NCBI RefSeq assembly: GCF_010389155.1
Contig: NC_057769.1
Location: 30,628,735 to 30,692,734, forward strand
DNA: 64,000 bases
DNA from: Erigeron canadensis
Lineage: Eukaryota > Streptophyta > Magnoliopsida > Asterales > Asteraceae
Direction: 5' to 3'
The position numbers were made by a program, and so were the translations under genes. A model generated the notes under the pieces. That model did no database searches, was not told the origin of the DNA, and worked only from the letters and a program-made list of their open reading frames with translations. This document shows positions 38,060 to 50,143 of this stretch, in pieces. Numbering within the stretch: the first letter of the stretch is position 1; every line of letters starts with the position of its first letter.

Positions 38060-38638
38060 ATCAGCAGTTGCTGCCCACTAGGGTTGTTGATGAATTCGAA
38101 AATGATGAATGATGATTATTTGGAAAAAAAAAGTTATGTACATTGTATATTACGTGTTTTGATTTGATTTGAAGAGAATTATCTGCTAAAAAAAAAGTCA
38201 TATGTTCTATTTGTAGTATTGATATCTCTTATTTATTGGTTCGGTTCAAACCGTAGGTTTTCTCGGGTTAGACATGGTTCGGACCAAGAACCGAATGGCA
38301 TGAAACTAGAGGACCGTGGACTAGATCGAGTACCTCAGTTCTATTCGGTTTCGGTCCAAAGTTGGTTTGGGTTCTCGGTTTTTCCGGTTTGGACCGTAAT
38401 ATGAACAGTCCTACGAACAACCACCATCAACTATAATTAGCTTTACTATTAAAGGGTCGAATTTTATTGTAAAAAGGTTAAAAGTAAAAGTTATCTACCA
38501 ATAATCTAAAACAGGATTTAAGCCTTTATTGATCAACATGTGGCACTTTATTAATACGACATGTGTCTTCTTAGTGATATTAATTAAAAATATAAACTCA
38601 AGAATTTCTTAAACTAATAAATTCCTTATATTTTTATA

Positions 38639-39513
38639 GGGATGTGATTTTTACACTAAGGCTTTTTATCCATACACATAAAATCATTTTGATAGACAAT
38701 AATACCCCTAACATAATTTTAACATATTACTAACAAAACCCACAAACACCACCACCCCATCCAGTGATTCAGTCATTCACCCACTAGCCACTATATTTCT
38801 TTTTGTTGCTGTTACTTCCCGTTTTTAATCGAAACCCTCACACACACTGACACACACACAAACAATGAAACCATTCTAAAAATTAAAGCCCAACATTTCT
38901 CGAAAACCAATATAAAAATCTAATTTTTCAAGAGACGGGGTTTCGATTTCAAACTGGAATCACAATCATAACAACATCATTTGCTGTTTTTGTCTCACAT
39001 TTTTGTCAGTCTCGTCGCCGTTACGCTGACAGATCTGTTGTCCGATAGGGCAACACTGTTGTCAGACACCCACCGAAAAAAACCCATGTAATATGACAAC
39101 GTTACTAACCATGTTACTGCCTTTCATTTCCCAGGTGTTTCTCTCCGGTTCATTTCCGGTCGGCATTTTCAGTAACTCGAGTGAACCTAAAACATTAAAG
39201 TCTACGGTTCAATTCGTTAGCCTGTTCACTTCGAGTTGATCTTTCGTCTTGCAGTAAAATTCAGGAATCTTTAGTTCGATTGATCTTGTTAGATCAAGAT
39301 ATTGGCATATTGCTAATACTAATTTGTGTGGGTATATGCAAATACTGAATGGGTTTAATAATTTTACCAATAGATTTAATTTTGTTTTATTAAAATATTA
39401 AACTAATATTAAGGGTATTATTGTAATTTAAAAATAGTTTCATGTGTATGGATTAATACGTACTATAATTTTATATACTGTGTTTAATACCTACCGTGTA
39501 AAAATCACCTCTC
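38639..39513. mobile_element. Non-autonomous MULE, 875 bp, 9-bp target duplication, possible Pack-MULE
   Basis: ATTTTTATA flanks it at 38630-38638 and 39514-39522. Ends share GTGATTTTTACAC, followed further in by ATCCATACACAT and AATAATACCC, in inverted order on each side. The 9-bp duplication and long inverted ends indicate Mutator. The interior (about 38930-39290) is less AT-rich than its surroundings, with CGCCG and CTCTCCGGTTCA-type segments. It could be captured 5' UTR or coding DNA, but no frame was recognised. Confidence 0.65.
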
Positions 39514-39531
39514 ATTTTTATATACTATCTA

Positions 39532-39558
39532 CTAGTGCCTAGACCCGCGTGATGCACG
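39532..39558 (-). mobile_element. Helitron 3' terminus (element extends rightwards on the minus strand)
   Basis: On the minus strand, hairpin CGTGCATCACG (39548-39558) is followed by 12 bases, CTAG (39532-39535) and a T. Only the terminus is defined. The interior beyond about 39600 includes the duplicated exon-like segments at 40.6 and 41.0 kb, if the element extends that far. Confidence 0.55.
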
Positions 39559-40615
39559 TACAACCTTAAGTAATTGTGTAACATGTTCTTGAAAGTGCTT
39601 AAACATTTCATGTAAAGAACATGAATAGAGCGAATTGTGTTAAGTGTGTAACATAGAGAGACCATGAACCTAGATGACTAAACCCGAAGAAAGATGAGAA
39701 GTCTTATGGGTTATGGTAACCACTATCAAAAGCAAGTCCATCATGGATGCATTCATTCCTAAAAAACATAATAACGTATAGTTGCACATGAGAGATTAAG
39801 TCATCAGGAATTATATCAACTAAGTTCAAAAACTTGAAATAGTCATCTTGTTGTTTAATTCAGCTACTCTAGTTATCATACTTCAAGATTAATTATGAGA
39901 TTATTGGTAATTCTAAGGATAAATAATTTTGATAGCTTAAACTCTCAATATAGGGTTTAGTTTTGGTGCTTTATCTTAGATTTATTAATCTAGTTTGAGG
40001 TAGAGAGATGCAAAATAAAGAGTAACACAGGTTCTTTGATGGGTTGCTCTCACTCACTGACTAATGAAATTTAACCACTTACCTAATTTTGAGGTATTAT
40101 GACAGCGTAATGTTAAGCTACAAACTCATTTTCTGTCTATAGTCACCATAATTTCTAAGTAGTTACAAACCCATGCAGATTGTACTTGCCTATCATGATA
40201 TATGGATATAATAACGTTGTAAGATCATTGGAGAGATGACTAAATGACTAATCGAACATGATGTAGAAATATGAATCGCGAATAAGGGAAACAAAATCTA
40301 ATAAAGATTATCAAGAAACTCATTAGTAATAATAGCTCATTAATCAATGTTACATAAACATTCAGAAAAGGTTGAAAAGGCCAAACCCGACTTAAAAGTA
40401 ATTTGTAGTAGTAAATGACCATTACATGCCTTCTTTGTTCTGTACGTATTCAAACTATGTCAAGATAAATTAGGTTCTGACTCTGTCGATGCTCAAAAGC
40501 AAGCTTTAGACCAGCTGTGCAGTTGCCCATATAACTCAAATGGGTCACGAAGTTAAGTATTAGTTAAAATTTACCACCCAACGTTAGTTAATAGTCATCT
40601 ATCCACAAGAGCCTT

Positions 40616-40720
40616 CGCCATTCACATCAGCTTTGGCACAGAGCTCTAAATATATTTCGACTTTCAGCTGTGAACTTGAGACTATAAAGCTCTATCCCTT
40701 CTGCAATCTTATACATTCCC
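40616..40720 (-). pseudogene. Exon-like segment, copy A
   Basis: The minus strand encodes MYKIAEGIELYSLKFT in a frame preceded by a hydrophobic stretch (VDFVVLSLVLLVFSAFFLL, about 40745-40805 minus). About 105 bases are repeated at 41037-41147, with the coding sequence better conserved than the flanks. The protein family is not recognised. Confidence 0.4.
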
Positions 40721-41036
40721 ATTATTTTTCTTGTCAGTCTTTTCCTAAGAAGAAAGAAAGCCGAGAAAACCAACAGAACCAGAGATAAAACTACAAAGTC
40801 AACTTTTGACCATGTCCGCGTTTTCCCTGTATTGCATACCAAAAATTGATGCATGACAATAGAGCTGGCAAAATAGGCCCATCTCGTGGGTTGGGCAAAG
40901 GGTCGAAACTGGTTATGCATTGAGAACACTAAAATTATTGAGATAAGTATAGATACTATATTGCATATTGCAACTTATAATAAGGAAAAAGAAAAGAAGA
41001 GAAAGATTGACATTACTTGTAGTCCAAAAGAACATC

Positions 41037-41147
41037 GGCCATCCACAGCAGCTTTGGCATGGATCTCGGATGAATATTTTTTGACTTTCATCTGTGAACT
41101 TGAGACTATAAAGCTCTATCCCTTCTGCAATCTTATACATTCCAAAT
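41037..41147 (-). pseudogene. Exon-like segment, copy B
   Basis: This is a direct repeat of 40616-40720, about 421 bases away. It again encodes GMYKIAEGIELYSLKFT, here followed by DESQKIF. It may be a duplicated exon or part of a captured gene fragment. Confidence 0.4.
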
Positions 41148-41199
41148 ATTCGGTCTATGGTCAAACGCTGACTATAGACTAAGAAAAGAATTTGCTCAA

Positions 41200-42600
41200 C
41201 CAAAATATTTTTTATGTTTTCTGCATTGGAAATCTCTCAGTGTTGCTTTAAAGAAACACCACATCGATAATAACCCTAAAAATAAACAACCCACAATCAA
41301 AAAGCAGTTTCAAAACATAAAAACCCAAACTTTATATACACATTAAAACCCTTAATTCAGGAAATAAGGAGGTTGAATAATAATTAAAAAAAGAAAAAAC
41401 CTAGGGATTTCAAGTTATAACTTATCATTTACCTATCATCCAATAAATCATCCTCCAATCTTGACCTCATGAATTATTATTCTTCTGATCCTTTTTCCTT
41501 TGTGCGCCAACACGAACAAACATATGATATCTTCTTAAGAATTGTTGAAAAACCAATCAACAAATTCACCCAAAACTTGAAATAAAATATGATATAGGGG
41601 TAAACAATATACAAATTGTTTGTGTACCAGCCCTTCTAACATACAAATTGTGTATGATGGTGAAAGAAAAAGATGGTCGGATTTGATAAATCATAACCTA
41701 ATGAAGATGGATTACGTATAAAACATCAAACATCGATAGAATGAGAGAGAGGGAAAGCTATAGAGAGAAATAACAACTCCAGACGGTTTACAAAAACTTG
41801 TACTATTATTTGTCAAAAATAAGTTATAGACACCAAGGTGGATAGTTACAACTGTCATATGGTTATAGGGATTTAAATTCAAATTCAATATTCAAACTTC
41901 GAAAGAGGGAAGAACATACTAAGTGGCCTACATGATTATAAATGTCATTATAACTTAACCGTATGAGGAAATCTGATATACACATGCCACATAGGATCTT
42001 TAGTTGTAATAATCATTCCTAAAGCATGCCCCATAGGATAGTTTTAGAAAAACCTAAGTAGACATTTATATAGTGTATTATTAATTTAATCCTAATTAAA
42101 TAATAACATTTGCCCGTTCCATATCTATATACATGTTAAATCTCTGATCTTTAATTTGATCTGATTTATAAACTAATTAAAAGAAAAATGGGTTTGAGCA
42201 ATTGAAAGCCTTTTTGTCATCGACCTTTGTTTTCAAAGGTTTTTTTTAAATTTTTTATTAATACAAAAGACATTATAACCTCATTTTATTGATCGTATTT
42301 TTATTAATAAATTGTCTCATTTTCTTTCTCATTTCTTCAACTCTTATTACTTATATTACTTATAATAAGTTATTAAAATAAAGACTTTAAAATTTTAAGT
42401 TTACAATCAGAAATTACAAGGCTATTTGTCGTTATCCACTATGCTTACAAGGTCCGATTTTGATTTGATTCTAAAAAATTAGGGTAAATCCAAAACTCTA
42501 ACTAAACATATATTATATTTATCATTACTGTTTATTATAATTTAGTGTGATCATTGATTTACTTTAACCACAATTTATTTCATACTCACGAATCATATAT
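41200..42600. other. Intergenic DNA left of a Helitron end
   Basis: AT-rich sequence with no coding signal. Part of it presumably belongs to the Helitron ending at 42670, whose 5' end I could not place. Confidence 0.3.
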
Positions 42601-42642
42601 GAGGCATATTCGAATTTCTTTATGATACAATTTATATAGTTA

Positions 42643-42670
42643 CCGTACATCGTACGGGTATTATGACTAG
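42643..42670 (+). mobile_element. Helitron 3' terminus, plus orientation
   Basis: Perfect hairpin CCGTAC-ATC-GTACGG (42643-42657), then nine bases, CTAG (42667-42670) and a T. This is a canonical Helitron end. Confidence 0.65.
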
Positions 42671-45445
42671 TATCATATAATCATATCCTATGTAAATATC
42701 TGGACTTGGCTAGAGAAATGGCTAGAACCGGCTATGTATATAAAAACACAGTTAAGCTATTACATGTGAGTATAAAAAATGGTTCGTTATTTTTTGTGAC
42801 CAAAAAGAGACTACTTTTTTCATTTGTCAAGTAGGGTAATCAATCTTTATTATTCGTATTATGTATTGTACTATTTATACATGATATAAATATGGAACGA
42901 TACAACTTTTTATGGTTAAGTCTGGTCGTCTCCTATTTATGTACCTCAAATCCTTCGATTTACTTGTTTCAGTGTTATCTTATGATTTGGAGAAGGCAAA
43001 CAAGGGCTATTTCAATGTAAGTTTAAATGTAGAACCAACTAAAACACATATAGTTTTATACTGGAAATGTCATATCGTGATGGTTGCACACAACAATAGT
43101 TGTAACATAATTAGAAAAGATCTTGACAAGGTTAGACAAGACATGACAATCTCTTTTAAGTTTTAATTCTTATTTTAATTAAGGATAAGAAAAAGATGCA
43201 TTATAATGCATTTATCATTTTATGATAACTATTATTACTTTTTTAACGACATGTTAGTTACTCTTAAAGTTATTTGAATGTTTTGGTCGATATTACAAAT
43301 TTGAAGACCCCATTAATACACACAACTATAAGGGAAAATGACTTTAACTAAGCTTAGGTACTGTCATTTTAAAAAAAGTTACAAATTAAACATTTGAATT
43401 TGATAAACATACATAGCGCCCTCTGAATTTTACATAACCTCCCCTGAATTTTACATAATCCTCCATGCTTTATCTAAGATAGGTACTACATGTTTTACTT
43501 AACTTTTTCCCCAATTATAATATATAAATAACCTTAATCACTTGATGTTAAAGCTGGTATGAATTATGATGTTCTTCCATCAATCATTTTCCTTTCAAAC
43601 CAATTAATTATCAACATCAAAACAATCCAATTTTGCAATCATTTCCATAATATATATTATGGACTCCATGTAAGTCAAGTTGGTTGATACTCTTGTCTAT
43701 GTAAATGGAGATCAAAAAAACCTCATACATCGTTGAGATATTGAGACCTAAAACTTATTTAAAAAAAAATATTGAACGTTTACTTCATGATTTTTTTTTC
43801 CCCTTTCAAATTGGTTTTGTATAGGAATTATAAGTATACAGTTTTCGTGTGTGGGGCGACGAAACCCAAGTTGTCAATATATCAAATCAATACCTAAATG
43901 ATTAATTATCACCTCATAATACATCGCTATCATTCTTTAGTCGTTTTGTTTAATAATTTAATCCATTGATAAATAATAATAGTACAAATTTTTAATTTAA
44001 AAAGAGGAGAATATGCACAAAAACTTTTTGTTATTTGTGATATACGTGTACTTTTATGCATAAAATACATATGCATTTAGAATAATTAACATTGTTGTTT
44101 ATTCATAATATATTCGTTACATAAAGTCATACATGTCACTTTTTTCGATTTTTAAGGCCATGAATAATTTCATTGACAAAATCACTCATGATGTAAAAGT
44201 GTCACTCGGCATAACGGCCCTTGGAAAGAGACCTCAACATCACAAGTGTTATTTCTAGAAATTTATGTGAGAAATTAGCTATGAGTTTCACCACAAAAAA
44301 AAATGGTCATTTGAAAAAGACCGTAACGTGCAAGTGTATATATATATATATATACTTTGAATGCATCAATAAATGGGCCTTCGAAAGAGACCATAATAAA
44401 CAAGTGTCATCTATATCTATAGACAAATGTGAAGATATTAAACCATGTATATGCACGGGATGCACTTGAAAACATATTGTCAAGATAACATTAAAAGTAC
44501 ACACACGGGTGTAACGCCATTGCACTTACTTGTGGATGATACGAACTCTTCTTGCTACAGATCCAAAGAAATAATTGCTCACATTTTACTACTTTTATTT
44601 TGTCCTAGATCACTCCCAACAATACTTTTTTTTTTTCTTTCCTTTTATTATCAAAATTGTCATATCAATCTAAACTGCACACTTCTTTCAACAATACATC
44701 TTCATTTATTTCATCATTTAATTTTTCGCATAGCCACACATGCATATATATACATATTTAGTACACAAAATCTCACCCCGTTCTCACTCATTTTATTTTC
44801 TTCTTTTGCTCTGCAAACAGAACAAATCAAGGAGGCCAAATAAAGACTAAAGAGGTGGTGCTAACGGTCTAAAACTGAACACCTTTTCGATTTTGGCCGG
44901 TCGGCAGAACTCTTTGAGTAAAAGTGATGGTAGAGTGTTATTCAGCTTTATGACATCCAACCCCATCAAATTTTCAATGTGGTGTTACTAATTTCTTTCA
45001 AAATGCAATGTCTAATGTGATTCTCTCTCTATATATATAAAATAGCAATAAATACGTTGAGACTGTATGTGATCTTTTTAAAAAAAGATACTCATCATAT
45101 CCATATAATATTGTTAGATAAAATACAACTTTAGTGTAATATTTATTTATTGTACAACTATTTCTAATACTTTGTATGTGATTATTACCGACACTCTGAT
45201 GGTTAAATAGGTTGTAAAAGACCCAAATCCTGAAAGTAACTTACGTGCCCCAACCCGAATTGGACTTTTAATCGGCTTTTTGTTAAGCCTAATCAACGAC
45301 ATGAACCCACAAACTTTTGCTTGAACTGGTATACATTTAAATGGTTCAATTTGTATTCTGAGAATAAGGCTTTTTTCTTTTAAGGGTGAGGTAGTGATGA
45401 CATACCCATCCAGTCTTTATATGCAGCCAACCAAAGCATCCGTTA
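42671..45445. other. Intergenic DNA without recognised genes
   Basis: AT-rich sequence. Around 44200-44420 there are loosely repeated segments (GGCCxTxGAAAGAGACC and ACAAGTGT words) and a TA microsatellite. The longer frames here (44221-44469, 44445-44843) have low-complexity or non-protein-like composition. Confidence 0.3.
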
Positions 45446-45459
45446 ATTATGGAAAGACC

Positions 45460-45769
45460 ATCCCTTTGCATGAGATCTTGTGTTCAAGCCTTGAGTAAAA
45501 CATAGGAATTACGTCCTTTTATGAAGGCTTGGCTTGGGTACACTCAGGTTCAAGTATGAGGGGGCAGGGTTTACCTTTATTAATCGTCGTGCCTTCGGAC
45601 GGATTAGTAGGGGGTTTTCCTCCCATCGGGTATTTAAAATAGACATTTCATCGGATATTTGAAATAGGCATTTTCTCTAGCGCGAACCCGGTTAAGACAA
45701 CGTATGTTAGACCTCCCGCTGTCGAATCACAACACGAAGTTTCCAGCGAAATTCACTTTCAGGAAAAAA
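45460..45769 (+). mobile_element. SINE family copy B, 5'-truncated, plus orientation
   Basis: It matches the reverse complement of 27424-27759 from the B box (TGTTCAAGCC near 45482) to the A-rich tail (GGAAAAAAAA). The A-box part is missing. ATTATGGAAAG at about 45449-45459 and ATTATGGAAAAG at about 45770 look like the target duplication. The frame at 45704 onwards starts inside it and is not a gene. Confidence 0.65.
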
Positions 45770-46911
45770 AATTATGGAAAAGATATATACTCATCTTTAA
45801 TGCGGTATAAGGCAAGGAAAAGATATGTGCAAATCAAGAAGATCCGGGAGAAGATAAACATCAACCTAAATACCCTATTTGGAGAAGAAGTCTCGTCCCT
45901 ATAAAAGGAGGACGTATCATCATACAAAAAAGAGTACACACATACAAAATACTCTTTGGCGTACAAAAGGTCTCGTCGAATTGTCATATTTCACCCCCAA
46001 AACATCCATATCCCCGGCTTTGATCCATCACGGGTAGTATACTTCTTTTCTATATCATATAAATAGGAAGAGTATTTACAGATTAATAAAATGTTATACA
46101 AAACATCATGTCATTATGTGCTTGAGATGTGAACATACCAGCTTGCAAGAAACACTACAACAAACTACCAAATGTCCAAAGCACGGAGACCTAGCACTTT
46201 CTAGGATTCCTAACAAATACCGGAGGGACGTACTATAATGTATTTTAAAAAACACAATATATAACAAATATCATTAGGAGAAAATAAAATCCAACCAACA
46301 AACTCATTAAAACCCATTATGATGTTTAATTAATAACTAATGAGTTATGATCCATCCGACAATCTGGAGGGACGTATTTTCCATTTTGCCTGACGTTCCA
46401 ATTCGGGTCAAATGGGTGTGTCCCAACCCGACCTGAACCCAACTAACCCAAACCTGATTAACAAAAACTCAATTTAATTTCGTATTCGACCATAGTTAAT
46501 ATTATTCGATATACTTATCAAAGTTGTCAGGGCCTTCAAATGGTGTAGCAGGACCTAAAATGTGCTCTCTTTTTTATTATTGAGGTCTTACAAGATTAAA
46601 ATATCATAAAGTGTTCGTTTTTTTAATTGGGAAATGATAATCATAATCCCGAGGTTATTTTTAATATGTTACATATAACATGCATCAAAGGTTATATATT
46701 GGATATCAATCCATAAATATAGGAGGTGATTATGTTCATTGTGCAAGTCTTTTATGCATGTAATAATACGTTTATCATATCCCTTTTTAATTTTAAAAAC
46801 TGATTGTCTTAAACTTTATTTGATGCACACTCCACAATGACACATCGGTAATCAATTTATCTTAATACTTTGATTTGATTATTAAACAAAGGATTTGCAC
46901 AATTTGAAGTT

Positions 46912-47712
46912 GGGCGTTTGATTCGTGGAATTCTCAGGAATTCATAGGAATTGGAATTTGAATTCCATACTTTATCATGTTTGGTTGGAAGAGTTGATGG
47001 AATTGGAATTGCAAACTTTCCCTCAAATTCTCTAAATCATGGAATTCAAGATTCCATCACAAAATGGATGAAATGTTTACAAAATGTCTTTAAATAACAT
47101 ATATTATTACTTATGTTATGTTATTATTATATCATTTATATTATTAATCTTTTTACATATTTATATTATTATTATTTTTTATATTTATAAAAATATTATA
47201 TAAAACTAATAAATAATAATATAAATAATATAATTATTATATTATTTATGTTATTAATATTTTCATATATTTATATTTTTATTATTTTATATATTTATAC
47301 AAATATTATATAAAAATAATAAATAATAATATAAGTAATATAATATGAATATTATTATATTATTTATATTATTACTATTTTTATATACTTATACTATTAT
47401 TATTTTTATATATTTACAATAATATTGTATAAAATTATTATTTTTAAATATACTATTTTTCTTATTATTATTATTATTATTTTAATATTATTTATATTAT
47501 TAACATTTAAAATTATTGTTATTGTTTATATTTAATAAAGGGTATTTTTGTCATTTTTATAAATTAAATTCAGATTTCTTTGACTGAATTCCATTAAATT
47601 CTGTCAACCAAACACATGACAAATTTTAAAAGTTTCAAATTCTAATTCTTTTAAATTTTAATTCCTTTAACAGATTCAAATTCTTCAAAAATATTATGTG
47701 AACCAAAAGCCC
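46912..47712. mobile_element. Harbinger-like MITE relative with an AT-rich core
   Basis: Ends are GGGCGTTTGATTCGTGGAAT and, reverse complemented, GGGCTTTTGGTTCACATAAT. The subterminal regions are full of GGAATT/AATTCC words as in 18412-18704. The middle (47090-47540) is almost pure A/T with TTATTATTAT-type runs. A clear TTA duplication is not visible. Confidence 0.5.
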
Positions 47713-48369
47713 AATAATCTTGGAGACTTTTAGTAATTGTTACGAAAAATACACCACCACACACAATTCGTTTACCATTGCGTACATAAAGACGCGTTTA
47801 GATTTATGGATTTTTCCTTCTCATTTCATTTCAAGTCAATTTAGTAAAAACCAAGTACTCCGTAATTTTCCAACGAATTAAAAAATCCCAACCATGCCCC
47901 ACACGTTATTATTATTATATTTTTAAATATTTTTTTCTGTAACCACATTTTAGATGGTTGGATTATAATAATTTGATCATAACAATTAGCTAATTAATAG
48001 TAATAAGAACTTCTCAACATGTAAACCTTTATAAATGTTTACGTACATAATGACTGCTCGATGTAGCAAGAGTAAGTTATTTACATGGGAAATGATAAAT
48101 CTACAACATTTTTCTAACATTTACAACAATATATGTTTTATACAGTTGTACATTGCACAGTATAATATGTACAATTGTTGTAGATATATTACTCTCTTAT
48201 TTATATTGGTGTGTGAAAATTTTCTGATGACGATTGTTCATGTAATTTAATAATATGAAATATATTGCAACTTGTTAATTAATATGCTAACTTAATTATT
48301 AAAACATAGTTTATGCTTAATTATTTAAAGATAATTGATGTGTATTATAAATATCATAAATTTCAGTTT

Positions 48370-49290
48370 ATTATATATATATATATTGTCGGTAGAGTTG
48401 AGATAAAAAAATAAATTTTTATAACTGATCCTGGCCATTGAAATTCACCCTCAAAATAATCTAGACCATCTAAACTCAAAGTCAAATTTATAATGAAAAG
48501 TCAACATACGATCAAACCATTAATGACTATTTCAATAATCTGGACCATATATGTAGTATAGCTTTTTGTGTTTTCAAATTCAAATTTATAATATTAATGA
48601 CTATTTCTTAGATTTGGTAATAAAAAACTGTAATTTGACACATTAACATATTTATAACACATTAACATATTTATGAATTCAAATAGAAGTCAACTTACGA
48701 TCAAAGCTAGGACTACATGTATAGTTTTTTTTTTTTCAAATTCAATTTTTTTAATTTTATAATAATTTGTTTAATTAGTTGTATATATATAATTTTACAC
48801 CTCATATTGCCTAAATTAGTGTTTTCTACCCGACTATATATATATACCACAAACCTTTTCATTTTATTGTAGACATCACAATTCCAAACAACAAGATGAA
48901 TCAAGTAATGTGTTTTATATTCATAATTTTTCTACATGTTTTCTTAGTATGCAAAATGGTTATAACTATTTTTATTTTTTTTACTATACGAAGACATGTT
49001 TGTATGTCTAAATCTTTCACTTTACGTTTGTATTTTTTTTAGGATGTTGAAGCTATCACTCCTTTGAATGAGAAGAAGAAGAAACTTGCAAATGATTTGG
49101 ATGGGGACGTCGATTTTGATAACATCGTCACTTCTAAAGAGGTCATCTAAACTTTATATATTTTGTAAATATATCGACAACTTGTCTTCTTGGAAACTCA
49201 TTTGTTTTATTATATATATATATATTGCTGGTAGAACAAAGAGAAAAACATAAATTTAACTCTTGATCTTGACCATCTAAATTAATAAGT
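48370..49290. repeat. Two direct copies of an 80-bp repeat
   Basis: Segments starting at the TA microsatellites near 48374 and 49211 share a GGTAGA..GAGA(T/A)AAA, CATAAATTT-like and GACCATCTAAA series. They may be ends of related small transposons bracketing 48.4-49.2 kb. Confidence 0.35.
48896..49141 (+). pseudogene. Two-exon gene fragment (MNQ + 33 codons), unassigned
   Basis: ATG at 48896 reads three codons to a GTAATG donor. A T-rich acceptor (TTTTTTTTAG, 49033-49042) starts a 33-codon frame (DVEAITPLNEKKKKLANDLD, then GDVDFDNIV) to a GTCATC donor at 49142. The acidic/Lys-rich content and clean splice borders suggest a captured or decayed gene end. RPA-like proteins of Helitrons were considered but cannot be shown. 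Confidence 0.35.
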
Positions 49291-50143
49291 AAACTTAATC
49301 CTAACCCTTTAAACTAAAAAAAGGTTTTTTTAAACAGGTTTCTGCTATAATAAAACACATCTATCAAATTTGTTCCGACATATTTCTCCCTCTGTCACAT
49401 CACCATCCATCGACACAATCTATCACCTCCACCCCTCTGTATCTGTGTTGCCGCCACCATCAGTGTCTCTTTCAAAACCATCTGTTCCACCGTACGCCTC
49501 CATCGGCGCCGACACCACTATCTGCGGCATTATTAAAGTTAGGATTCCTTTCGTTTACATGCGTATTCCAGATTTGGAGAGTATTGCATATTTGGAGAAA
49601 AATTAAATCAAGACACAAAAGGAATACGAAAAAGGGAAGCCAGACAGATGCTATAAATTTTTGGGTAAACAAAAAATTGGTTCTTTTGATGAATTAGGGA
49701 TGCGATTGAAAAGAAGAGGAAAAGGGATACGAAAGGTAATTATCTTTTGTTTTCCATTTTAATTAGTTTTTATTTTTCATTTAAAAATCATTGTTTTTTG
49801 TATAAGCATATGTAATCAATTTGTGAGCTGCTATTTGTTGTTGCAACTCAGTTAAACTATATGGATGGCCGAGTGACAAAAAGTATAATCTACGGGGCAC
49901 CGCTTTACGCGGTTCATTTCATTAATGCAGGTCAGGTACACTTCATTGACCTTATTCATAGACCCAAAAATAGTTGTTCTCCCATCACCCAAAAACGCAT
50001 AAAAACCGAGCTTCAACTTGATACACTAAAAAGCTTAAAAATGTATAGAAATCATATAATTTAATCAAAACTGACATTATATACAAGAGACTTGATTGTA
50101 CTTGATATATGTTAGTGAGATGAGACGTTAACGTATTCTGCAG

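Larger units (their letters stand above)
37082..38413. mobile_element. Non-autonomous hAT element, 8-bp target duplication, carrying nested insertions
   Basis: CGAACAAC flanks it at 37074-37081 and 38414-38421. The ends are TAGGGGCGTTCATGGTTC and, as reverse complement of the right end, TAGGACTGTTCATATTAC. TAGG starts and 8-bp duplications define hAT. Both subterminal regions are rich in GGTTCGG/CCGAACC words. The middle holds a Helitron (about 37440-37755) and a SINE (37814-38059). No transposase is present. Confidence 0.7.

Noticed and set aside
44445..44843. 132-codon plus-strand frame
   Set aside because: It is dominated by Leu/Phe/His/Ile from AT- and CT-rich DNA, with no motif, splice or promoter support.
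49370..49606. 78-codon Ser/Pro-rich frame
   Set aside because: The composition comes from a CCACC/TCC-rich patch; it has no splice or homology support and was not listed as a gene.
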